Assembly (NCBI GenBank): GCA_964409645.1
Contig: CAYPEK010000115.1
Coordinates: 1-12,842, forward strand
Source: CAYPEK01 sp964409645
Lineage (GTDB): Bacteria > UBP15 > UBA6099
DNA length: 12,842 nucleotides
Direction: 5' to 3'
Shown here in pieces: positions 6,883-12,842 of this stretch (positions are counted from its first letter, which is position 1; every line of letters begins with the position of its first letter). The notes under the pieces are model-generated. The model did no database searches. It saw nothing but the letters and a program-made list of their open reading frames with translations, and was not told where the DNA came from. A program made the position numbers and the translations under genes.

Positions 6883-7362
6883 ATGCATAGAGCGGTATAT
6901 CCCGGCAGCTTCGACCCTGTTACAAACGGCCACATGGATGTTATTCAGAGGTCGTCGAAAATCTTCGACGAGCTTATAGTTGCGATTTCGAACAATTCGA
7001 GCAAAAAGCAGTTGTTCTCGATCGATGAGCGGTTGAATTACGTGAAAGAGCTCACGAAGGATATACCGAATGTTAAAGTCGAGAGCTTCGGCACTCTTCT
7101 GATGGATTATGTTGTAAAAAGAGATGTTAAAGTTGTAGTAAGAGGATTGCGGGCGGTCACGGACTTTGAGATGGAATTCCAGATGGCGCTCATCAACAAG
7201 CACATCGAACAGAATGTAGAAACCGTCTTTTTGGTTACGAGCACCGAATACTCTTTTTTGAGTTCGTCGATTATAAAAGAGGTTGCATCATTCGGTGGTG
7301 ATGTGAGCCAGTTGGTGTCGCCGCTTGTTTGCGAAGGGTTGAAAAACAAGTTTAGCAGGTAG
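6883..7362 (+). CDS. coaD: CoaD, pantetheine-phosphate adenylyltransferase
   Basis: Transfers AMP from ATP to 4'-phosphopantetheine, giving dephospho-CoA, the penultimate step of coenzyme A synthesis, in the cytoplasm. It has 159 residues, the family norm. The nucleotidyltransferase opening is AVYPGSFDPVTNGH (4-17), with the T/HxGH ATP motif as TNGH. RGLRAVTDFEME (87-98) and EYSFLSSSIIKEVASFGGDV (122-141) are characteristic CoaD blocks. The ATG at 6883 has only a weak site nearby (TTGGAT), with AGGAAAGGAT further up. It is preceded by rsmD and followed after four bases by the unassigned 140-aa gene. Its product is a precursor of the ACP prosthetic group, and acpP lies 600 bases downstream. 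Confidence 0.97.
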   Translation: MHRAVYPGSFDPVTNGHMDVIQRSSKIFDELIVAISNNSSKKQLFSIDERLNYVKELTKDIPNVKVESFGTLLMDYVVKRDVKVVVRGLRAVTDFEMEFQMALINKHIEQNVETVFLVTSTEYSFLSSSIIKEVASFGGDVSQLVSPLVCEGLKNKFSR

Positions 7363-7366
7363 AAGC

Positions 7367-7789
7367 ATGGCGGAAGGCACGATGGGAATGTACGCGGGTG
7401 ATGGGAAGGGCAAAGCTGCCCGGCCCGAGACTCCGGTTCCAAGCGGGCCTGAAGGAAGACTGATTAAATTCCGCAGGCTTATAGACGCGATGGAGATGTA
7501 TCTCGACAGCGGTTTCTTCCTGTCGATGGTCGGAAAAATAATTGTTGATGAAAAAAAACTGTATTCGATATTGAGCGAATTGCGAACATTGCAGTTCGAA
7601 ATGGAAGCGGATGCAAAGGGGAGTTCCGGAGATGTAGCCCCGATACGAAAAGGGGCGTCAAATACGGAAATCCTTGACAACTTCGATCAAACATTGCAAA
7701 AAATGATGGTTGAATTGAAGGGTATGCAGATATTAATGAGAGAGCGTCTTACTCGGGAGGTGAAACAGGATGGCTCAACCAAAATATAA
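7367..7789 (+). CDS. Unassigned 140-aa protein between coaD and rpmF
   Basis: I do not recognise this gene with confidence. The first 30 residues are rich in Gly, Pro, Ala and charge and look disordered. Residues 31-80 look helical, with an LIKFRRLIDAMEMYLDSGF stretch, then a GKIIVDEKKLYSILSELR motif. This loosely recalls a small protein, often labelled hypothetical or ATPase, found after coaD in many Clostridia, where a valine-Ile-Asp-Glu pattern precedes a Leu/Ile-rich helix. Residues 100-132 form another likely helix. There is no Walker motif, metal site, signal peptide or membrane span. It is not the DUF177/YceD protein often found before rpmF. Starts at 7367, 7382 (GGAAGG four bases before) and 7388 are all possible. 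It overlaps rpmF by 20 bases. Confidence 0.75.
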   Translation: MAEGTMGMYAGDGKGKAARPETPVPSGPEGRLIKFRRLIDAMEMYLDSGFFLSMVGKIIVDEKKLYSILSELRTLQFEMEADAKGSSGDVAPIRKGASNTEILDNFDQTLQKMMVELKGMQILMRERLTREVKQDGSTKI

Positions 7790-7961
7790 GAAGTCTCGTT
7801 CCAGTACGCGCAGTCAGAAGGCTCAGTGGAAGAAAAAGCTCGAAGCGCCTGCCATAGTGGAATGCCCGCAGTGTCACCAGCAGAAAATGGTGCACAGAGC
7901 TTGCACAAATTGCGGCTACTACAAGGGAAGAACGGTTATTGCGACAAAAAGGGAAGGATAA
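7770..7961 (+). CDS. rpmF: 50S ribosomal protein bL32
   Basis: A component of the large ribosomal subunit. It has 63 residues, the normal size. It shows the N-terminal MAQPKYKKSRS start with a basic, Ser-rich tail, then a CPQC pair (Cys32, Cys35) and a CTNC pair (Cys45, Cys48) that form a complete zinc ribbon. This is therefore the zinc-binding form of bL32, not the Cys-less paralogue. GGGAGG at 7755-7760 lies nine bases before the ATG. The first 20 bases lie inside the end of the upstream gene, so translation may be coupled. acpP starts 15 bases after its stop. Confidence 0.97.
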   Translation: MAQPKYKKSRSSTRSQKAQWKKKLEAPAIVECPQCHQQKMVHRACTNCGYYKGRTVIATKREG

Positions 7962-7976
7962 ACGGGAGGTAATGTA

Positions 7977-8219
7977 ATGTCACAATATATAGACCGTCTG
8001 AAAAAAGTCGTACTCGAAGCGTTGAAAGAAAAGCAGCTTTCGGAAGATAAAATTGTGCCCGAAGCTTCTTTCAGAGATGATTTGGGCGCAACATCGGTGG
8101 AAATTTTCGACCTGATTCTTCTGGTCGAAGATGAATTCGGGATAGAAGTTCCCGATGAAGATGCGATGCAAATAACGACGGTTGGCGATGCGTTGGCATA
8201 CATCGAAAAACGCCTCTGA
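7977..8219 (+). CDS. acpP: Acyl carrier protein with a TSV site
   Basis: Carries growing acyl chains as thioesters on 4'-phosphopantetheine during fatty acid synthesis in the cytoplasm. It has 80 residues, acidic, with the four-helix ACP pattern: a DDLGA turn, then LILLVEDEFGIEVPDEDA and the ITTVGDALAYI ending typical of AcpP. The prosthetic group should attach to Ser40. The flanking residues read Thr-Ser-Val instead of the near-universal Asp-Ser-Leu, so the conserved acidic neighbour is absent. GGGAGG at 7964-7969 lies seven bases before the ATG at 7977. A start-stop pair ATG-TAA (7972-7977) sits just before it. It is placed between rpmF and rnc without the usual plsX and fab genes. It could be a specialised ACP and not the main fatty-acid ACP. 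Confidence 0.93.
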   Translation: MSQYIDRLKKVVLEALKEKQLSEDKIVPEASFRDDLGATSVEIFDLILLVEDEFGIEVPDEDAMQITTVGDALAYIEKRL

Positions 8220-8240
8220 CAGAACAATGGGTGATGCCCG

Positions 8241-8978
8241 ATGAAAACTTCCTATCTTGATGTCAGAGATGAGGAAGGTTTTAATAATCCATTAGAGGAC
8301 TTCGAAGAAGCGATTGGTATTCGCTTCGGAGATCGTTCGTGGCTAAGAGCCGCGTTGACACATCCTTCATATTGGGGCGATTTTGCTATTCCGGAAACTG
8401 AAAGGCTTGCAAGAAGCTATGAAAGGCTTGAGTTTCTCGGCGATTCGGTGATAGCTCTTTCGGTATGCACTCATTTATTCAGGCTTTATCCCGATCACAA
8501 TCAGGGATTGTTGAGCAAAGCTAAAGCGTATCTGGTTAGCAGAACGGTGCTCTTGAATGTTGCGAGAAGGATAAATATTTCTGAATATCTGAGGATTGGA
8601 AAAGGAGTTGAGGAGACAGCGGGAAGAGATCACAGTTCTTTCATGGTGGATTGCCTTGAAGCGCTTGTGGGGGCAATCTACATGGATAAGGGATTTCAGA
8701 CTGCGTCCGATTTTGTTTACGAAATCATTAAAGAAGATTTTAATGAGATTTTAGACAAGGGAATTCAGGACCATAAAACTTCTCTTCAGGAAATAGTGCA
8801 AAAAAAATTCAAATGTTTGCCGCGTTATAAGCTGATTTCGCAGACTGGCCCTGAGCACCACAAACTGTTTAAGGTTGAAGTTCTTGTTGACGGCGAAAAG
8901 TACGGTGAAGGTGAAGGATACAGTAAGAAAGAAGCCGAAACAATTGCCGCAAAGCAAGCAATAATGAAACTGGAATAG
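8241..8978 (+). CDS. rnc: Ribonuclease III
   Basis: A double-strand-specific endoribonuclease that processes rRNA precursors and structured mRNAs as a dimer with Mg2+. It has 245 residues. The catalytic domain (about 20-170) has the signature ERLEFLGDSV (61-70) with Glu64 and Asp68, and DCLEALVGAIYMD with Asp137 and Glu140, the four acidic residues needed for cleavage. A complete double-stranded-RNA-binding domain follows (about 178-245), starting DHKTSLQE and ending with an EAETIAAKQAIMKL helix. The ATG at 8241 has only a moderate site (GGGTGA region) before it. An out-of-frame ATG at 8227 opens a six-codon frame that stops just past the rnc start. It lies 21 bases after acpP, and the rnc-smc-ftsY order is common. 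Confidence 0.96.
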   Translation: MKTSYLDVRDEEGFNNPLEDFEEAIGIRFGDRSWLRAALTHPSYWGDFAIPETERLARSYERLEFLGDSVIALSVCTHLFRLYPDHNQGLLSKAKAYLVSRTVLLNVARRINISEYLRIGKGVEETAGRDHSSFMVDCLEALVGAIYMDKGFQTASDFVYEIIKEDFNEILDKGIQDHKTSLQEIVQKKFKCLPRYKLISQTGPEHHKLFKVEVLVDGEKYGEGEGYSKKEAETIAAKQAIMKLE

Positions 8979-9027
8979 TTCTGAAGCATATAAAAAGCAG
9001 TTTAAAAGTTAGTAGCAAGGGAAATAA

Positions 9028-12000
9028 ATGTTTCTGAAATCGATTTCACTTTACGGTTTTAAGACATTCGCGAAGCGTACGATATTCGATTTTAGAAAAG
9101 GTTCGACGGCGGTTCTCGGTCCGAACGGAAGCGGCAAAAGCAACCTTGTGGATGCGATAACGTGGGCTATCGGTGAACAGAGCGTCAAATCCATCCGTGG
9201 TAGAAAAATGGAGGAAGTCATCTATCACGGAAGCGCTACGCAAAAACCGCTTGGTTACGCCGAAGTCATTCTGACTTTCGACAACGAAGACGGTTTCTTT
9301 CCTCTGCCTCAGAGCGAAATCGCGATAATGAGGCGTTACTACCGATCCGGTGAGAGCGAGTTCTCGATCAACAAAGAAAGCTGCCGGCTCCGGGATATAC
9401 AGGGACTGCTGCTCGACACCGGCCTCGGAACAACCGGGTATTCAATCGTCCATCAGGGCGACGTAGAATACATAATCGATCTTTCGCCGCAACAGAGGCG
9501 CGAGATATTTGTCGAAGCCGCCGGAATAATCAAATACAGAATCGAAAAGCAGAAGACTCAGCAGCGAATATCCGATACCGATCATAATCTGGCAAGACTC
9601 CGTGACCAGTTCATCGAGATCGAATCTGCAATCGAACCGTTGCGCGAACAGGCCGAAAAGGCGAAGCGTTACGAAGAGATTGTTGAAGAAATGGAGAATC
9701 TGAAGCTTGGCGTCTTCGCCGACGATATTCGGAGATTGGTCGAGAGACTTTCACAGCAGACGCAGGAAGAGGACCGGCTGAACAAGCGCAAAGTCGAACT
9801 GAAGGAGCAGAGCGTTGAAATAAAAGGTAAGAAAGCGCAGTTTTCGGTGAGAATGGAAAACGACCGTAAAGCCGCCGACCTGATATTGCACGAACTGGCG
9901 TCCATAGGCGGCAAAGTCGGGCGTGCCGAGGAATCGGTTAGATATTTGAAAAGGTCGATCGAAGATACCGAGAGAAGGTTGGTGGAGATCGGCCGTGACA
10001 AGGAAAAACTGATTGAGCAAAGAGCGGTGCTCGAGAGCGAGATCGAAAAGAGCAACGATCAGATAGCGCAGAAGAAAAAGAGGCTGGCGGAAGCACAGGA
10101 AGAGATAGCGAAAATAAACGCTGACGCGCGCGATGATTATAAGGAAAAGGAATCGCTGCTCACGAAAGAAAGAAACGAAGTCTCTTTGAAGATAGATGAA
10201 GTGAAGGGTAAGGAAGTTTCGCTGACCGGCGAACTGTCTGTCGCTCAGGACAGGATGAACGGACTGAACAATCAGATTCGGGATAAAAAACGGGACTGTG
10301 AAAATTTAATAAAGCAGAACGAAAAACTCAGGGCGGCGCTGGAACAGAGCGAGGCAAAGATCGCCGAACTTGAGAAAAAAGAAAAAGAAAAATCGGCGGC
10401 GATTACCGAACTTAAGTCTCAGGTTGAACATCTGACATCCAAAAAGAACGAAAAGCGCGCCGAGTCCGAAGAGATAGAGGCCGAATTAAGTTCGTTAAAG
10501 GTGAGGATCAACACTCTCGAAAAAGTCGCCGGCGCATCGTTTGATAGTTCGAACGGTGAAGGCGGGGAATCGATCGCCAAACTGATTCAGATAGAAAAAG
10601 GATATGAACCGGCGGTCAGAAGAGCGCTCGATGAGGTTGTCAAAGCGCATCCGGTTAAAAAGGAGTCGCTGAAGGATATATTCAGTGCGAAATCGTTGAA
10701 ATCGGATGTATTTCTGATTCTTGAAGTCCTGAAAAGCATACCGGGCCCGGATATGTCGAAAGTCGCCGGACAAAAGGGATATGTCGGTACGCTTGATGAG
10801 AAGGTTGGATTGAAGCAGTCGGCGCCGGCGGAACTGAAGTCACTCTTCAGCCGTTTTGCGATAATCGAGGATGCGAAATCTCTCATAGAATTGATAGATA
10901 AAATTCCGTTCGGAGCGGGCGCGGTCACAAAAGACGGTTCATATTGTTACATGGACGGCGTCATATTCTCCGGTGAGTCACTCAAGACACACGAGGATAT
11001 TCTGAACCGCATTAAGGAATTGAAGGCCGAAGCGGAGGCGAGGGGTAAGGAATCTGCCGAGAAGCGAAAGGCGTTCGAAGAAGTTGAAAAGGAATTGAAG
11101 AAGAATACCGCGAACATGGAGTCCGCGGAGGCTGAATCGCGCAGGATAAAGGAAGAAATCAATTCGATAAGCGGTCGGTCGGTATCCGATAAGGAGAAAG
11201 TGGATTTCTACAGCGGCGAAATAAAGTCGATGGAGTCCTCTCTGAAGGAGTGGTCCGAATCGTTGGCGCAGTTGGAAAAGTCGTCCGGGACGGTGAAAGA
11301 GGAACTGAGCAGGATCGCAGACGGCCGCAAAGCTCTCGAAAAAGACATCAACGAAAAGATCGATCAGTTAAAGACAATCACAGATCATTTCAGGAACAAA
11401 GACGCCGCGCAGAGTGATCTGAAAGTAGAAATCGGCGGACTGAACCGCGATGTAGTCAATCTTAACGAATCGATGGAATACAAGCGCAATGAGATCAGCC
11501 GTATGAAGCGGCAAGCCGAGGAAATTGACAAAACGACTGAAGAGATGAAGCTGAAGCTCGACCAGATAAAGAAGGAGCATGAAGCCGCGCGGAGAGAAGC
11601 GGAAGAAACACTCGCGTTGCAGAAGAGATCGACGGATGATTTCGATAAGAAAAAGGGCGCGCTCGAAGAAACGGCAAGGGAACTTGCTGAAATATCGAAT
11701 GAAATAGACGAGAATGAAAAAGAGTATAACGATCTTAGAGAAAAGATACTCGAATGCGAACTGAAACGGACACGCACGGAAACCCAGCTCGACGACATCC
11801 GACGCCAGTTCGAAGAGGAATTTCCCGGTATGTCCGAGGCGGAGGCTCTTGAAAAGTCGGGCGTATCTCAGACGGGAAGAAAGAGCCGGTATCTCACTTT
11901 GCGCCGCGAGCAGGAATCGCTATTGCCGGTCAATCAGTTGGCGATCGGCGAATATGAAGAAAAGGTCAACAAGCGCGATTATCTGTCGGCGCAGATAAAG

Positions 12001-12516
12001 GACCTCGAAGATACGCGTGCGACGCTAATTGACGTTATGAACGACTACGACAACAAGAGTCGTGTGTTGTACATGGAGACATTCGAGAAAGTTCAGCAGA
12101 GCTTCAGCGATACTTTCTTGGAAATGTTCGGCGGCGGCGAAGCCAAATTGGCAATGGACAGCAGTGTTGACCCGCTCGAAGCCGGCGTGGATATATCTAT
12201 AACGATTCCCGGAAAAAGAACCGGAGGGATTTCGCTTCTTTCGGGTGGTCAGAAAGCACTCTGTGCGCTCGTTCTGATTTTCGCGCTGCTGAAAGTAAAA
12301 CCGAGTCCGTTCTACATTCTGGACGAAGTGGACGCAGGGTTGGACGAGTCCAATGTTGTTAAATTCAGTCAAATGCTGAGAAAATATTCACAGGACAGTC
12401 AATTCATAGTGGTAACTCATAACAAGGGGACGCTGGCGGGAGTGGATCACTTTTTTGGAATCACATTGAAGCCGGAGGAAGGTTACTCCAAGGTTCTCTC
12501 GGTATCCATAGATTAA
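9028..12516 (+). CDS. smc: Smc, chromosome partition/condensation protein
   Basis: The ATPase core of the bacterial condensin, which folds and separates chromosomes with ScpA and ScpB (not in this window). It has 1162 residues, close to the usual length of about 1180. The N-terminal head holds Walker A GPNGSGKSN (about 31-39). A long Glu/Lys-rich coiled coil follows (about 170-500), then a globular hinge (about 510-645). The returning coiled coil runs from about 655 to 1030. The C-terminal head has the LLSGGQKAL signature (from about 1070) and Walker B FYILDEVDA (about 1095-1103), with VVTHNKGT after it. All ATPase motifs are intact. AAGGGA lies about five bases before the ATG. It follows rnc after 49 bases and ftsY begins three bases after its stop. 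The hinge lacks the usual NPGG-S/T-GG run. Confidence 0.97.
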   Translation: MFLKSISLYGFKTFAKRTIFDFRKGSTAVLGPNGSGKSNLVDAITWAIGEQSVKSIRGRKMEEVIYHGSATQKPLGYAEVILTFDNEDGFFPLPQSEIAIMRRYYRSGESEFSINKESCRLRDIQGLLLDTGLGTTGYSIVHQGDVEYIIDLSPQQRREIFVEAAGIIKYRIEKQKTQQRISDTDHNLARLRDQFIEIESAIEPLREQAEKAKRYEEIVEEMENLKLGVFADDIRRLVERLSQQTQEEDRLNKRKVELKEQSVEIKGKKAQFSVRMENDRKAADLILHELASIGGKVGRAEESVRYLKRSIEDTERRLVEIGRDKEKLIEQRAVLESEIEKSNDQIAQKKKRLAEAQEEIAKINADARDDYKEKESLLTKERNEVSLKIDEVKGKEVSLTGELSVAQDRMNGLNNQIRDKKRDCENLIKQNEKLRAALEQSEAKIAELEKKEKEKSAAITELKSQVEHLTSKKNEKRAESEEIEAELSSLKVRINTLEKVAGASFDSSNGEGGESIAKLIQIEKGYEPAVRRALDEVVKAHPVKKESLKDIFSAKSLKSDVFLILEVLKSIPGPDMSKVAGQKGYVGTLDEKVGLKQSAPAELKSLFSRFAIIEDAKSLIELIDKIPFGAGAVTKDGSYCYMDGVIFSGESLKTHEDILNRIKELKAEAEARGKESAEKRKAFEEVEKELKKNTANMESAEAESRRIKEEINSISGRSVSDKEKVDFYSGEIKSMESSLKEWSESLAQLEKSSGTVKEELSRIADGRKALEKDINEKIDQLKTITDHFRNKDAAQSDLKVEIGGLNRDVVNLNESMEYKRNEISRMKRQAEEIDKTTEEMKLKLDQIKKEHEAARREAEETLALQKRSTDDFDKKKGALEETARELAEISNEIDENEKEYNDLREKILECELKRTRTETQLDDIRRQFEEEFPGMSEAEALEKSGVSQTGRKSRYLTLRREQESLLPVNQLAIGEYEEKVNKRDYLSAQIKDLEDTRATLIDVMNDYDNKSRVLYMETFEKVQQSFSDTFLEMFGGGEAKLAMDSSVDPLEAGVDISITIPGKRTGGISLLSGGQKALCALVLIFALLKVKPSPFYILDEVDAGLDESNVVKFSQMLRKYSQDSQFIVVTHNKGTLAGVDHFFGITLKPEEGYSKVLSVSID

Positions 12517-12519
12517 ATT

Positions 12520-12842
12520 ATGTTCGATAGATTAAAACAAGGCCTTAAACGCACTAAAGACAGTCTGAAACAGAAGATAGTTCAGGTTGTAAAAAGATCG
12601 GGACCGATCGGCGACGACTTCTACGACGATCTCGAAGAAGCGCTTTTACTTGCCGACGTCGGTTCAAAAACCGCCTCGGATATTATCGAAAGAGTGAAAG
12701 AGAAGTGCAAGCAGGATCGTCCGGCCGATCAGGATTCAGTGCTTAAAATTGTCATCGGTGTTTTGGAAGATATCCTTACGAGAGCAGCCGGGCATCAGGA
12801 AATCGATTTTAAACCCGGACTGAACGTGATAATGGTAATGGG
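12520..12842 (+). CDS. ftsY: FtsY, signal recognition particle receptor (5' part)
   Basis: The first 107 codons of the GTPase that docks SRP-ribosome complexes at the inner membrane for insertion of membrane proteins. The window ends before the GTP-binding loop. What is visible is the helical N domain: an opening MFDRLKQGLKRTKDSL, then a DDFYDDLEEALLLADVG block and the start of the G domain at LNVIMVMG, which normally runs directly into the P-loop. There is no long acidic N-terminal A domain as in E. coli, so this is the short form. No clear ribosome binding site precedes the ATG, and the gene starts three bases after the smc stop, so it probably depends on coupled translation. Confidence 0.92.
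   Translation, partial: MFDRLKQGLKRTKDSLKQKIVQVVKRSGPIGDDFYDDLEEALLLADVGSKTASDIIERVKEKCKQDRPADQDSVLKIVIGVLEDILTRAAGHQEIDFKPGLNVIMVM

Noticed and set aside
7972..7977. ATG-TAA start-stop pair just before acpP as a regulatory mini-frame
   Set aside because: It may be chance in a short AT-rich gap. The ribosome binding site is well placed for the acpP ATG at 7977, so no separate element is needed.
9669..11798. Several Ser/Phe-rich minus-strand open frames across smc
   Set aside because: They are antisense shadows of a Glu/Lys-rich coiled coil, with no ribosome binding sites or family patterns.

Overview
The window is an ordinary-looking piece of a bacterial chromosome with moderate GC content. 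It is almost fully coding and carries no mobile element, CRISPR array, tRNA or rRNA that I can see. The genes point to a Gram-negative-type bacterium that makes c-type cytochromes with a Ccm (System I) apparatus. CcmE has Cys in place of the usual heme-binding His, and no ccmG, ccmH or ccmI lies in the cluster. That combination is the variant known from Desulfovibrio-type (former Deltaproteobacteria) lineages and some archaea. The Smc, RNase III and bL32 genes make this a bacterium, so a deltaproteobacterium-like or related uncultured phylum is my best guess. I cannot name a genus.

Layout. (1) Positions 55-1371, minus strand: a two-gene unit with an exported glycerophosphodiester phosphodiesterase followed by a DUF1285-like protein. 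It is read from a good sigma70-type promoter at 1420-1448. (2) Positions 1541-6180, plus strand: ccmABCDEF, tightly packed with overlapping or nearly touching ends. It includes a 35-residue ccmD. (3) Positions 6181-6313: an AT-rich gap with an imperfect hairpin just upstream of rsmD. (4) Positions 6314-12842, plus strand: the housekeeping run rsmD, coaD, an unassigned 140-aa gene, rpmF, acpP, rnc, smc and the 5' part of ftsY, with small gaps throughout.

How the genes fit together. CcmABCD load and release heme onto the membrane-anchored chaperone CcmE. CcmF then passes it to apocytochromes at the outer face of the inner membrane. The second block joins 16S rRNA methylation (RsmD), the penultimate CoA step (CoaD), ribosomal protein bL32, acyl carrier protein, RNase III, chromosome condensation (Smc) and the SRP receptor (FtsY). 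Many bacteria have a related rpmF-plsX-fabH-fabD-fabG-acpP-fabF-rnc-smc-ftsY cluster. Here the plsX and fab genes are absent between rpmF and acpP and between acpP and rnc. CoaD and AcpP are linked by chemistry, since CoA supplies the phosphopantetheine arm of ACP.

Most notable observations: the Cys-type CcmE in a locus without ccmG/H/I, a CcmF whose periplasmic domain is about 100 residues longer than in E. coli, an ACP with Thr-Ser-Val in place of Asp-Ser-Leu, the stripped-down rpmF-acpP-rnc order, and the unassigned protein after CoaD. I found no convincing evidence of a wholly new system.
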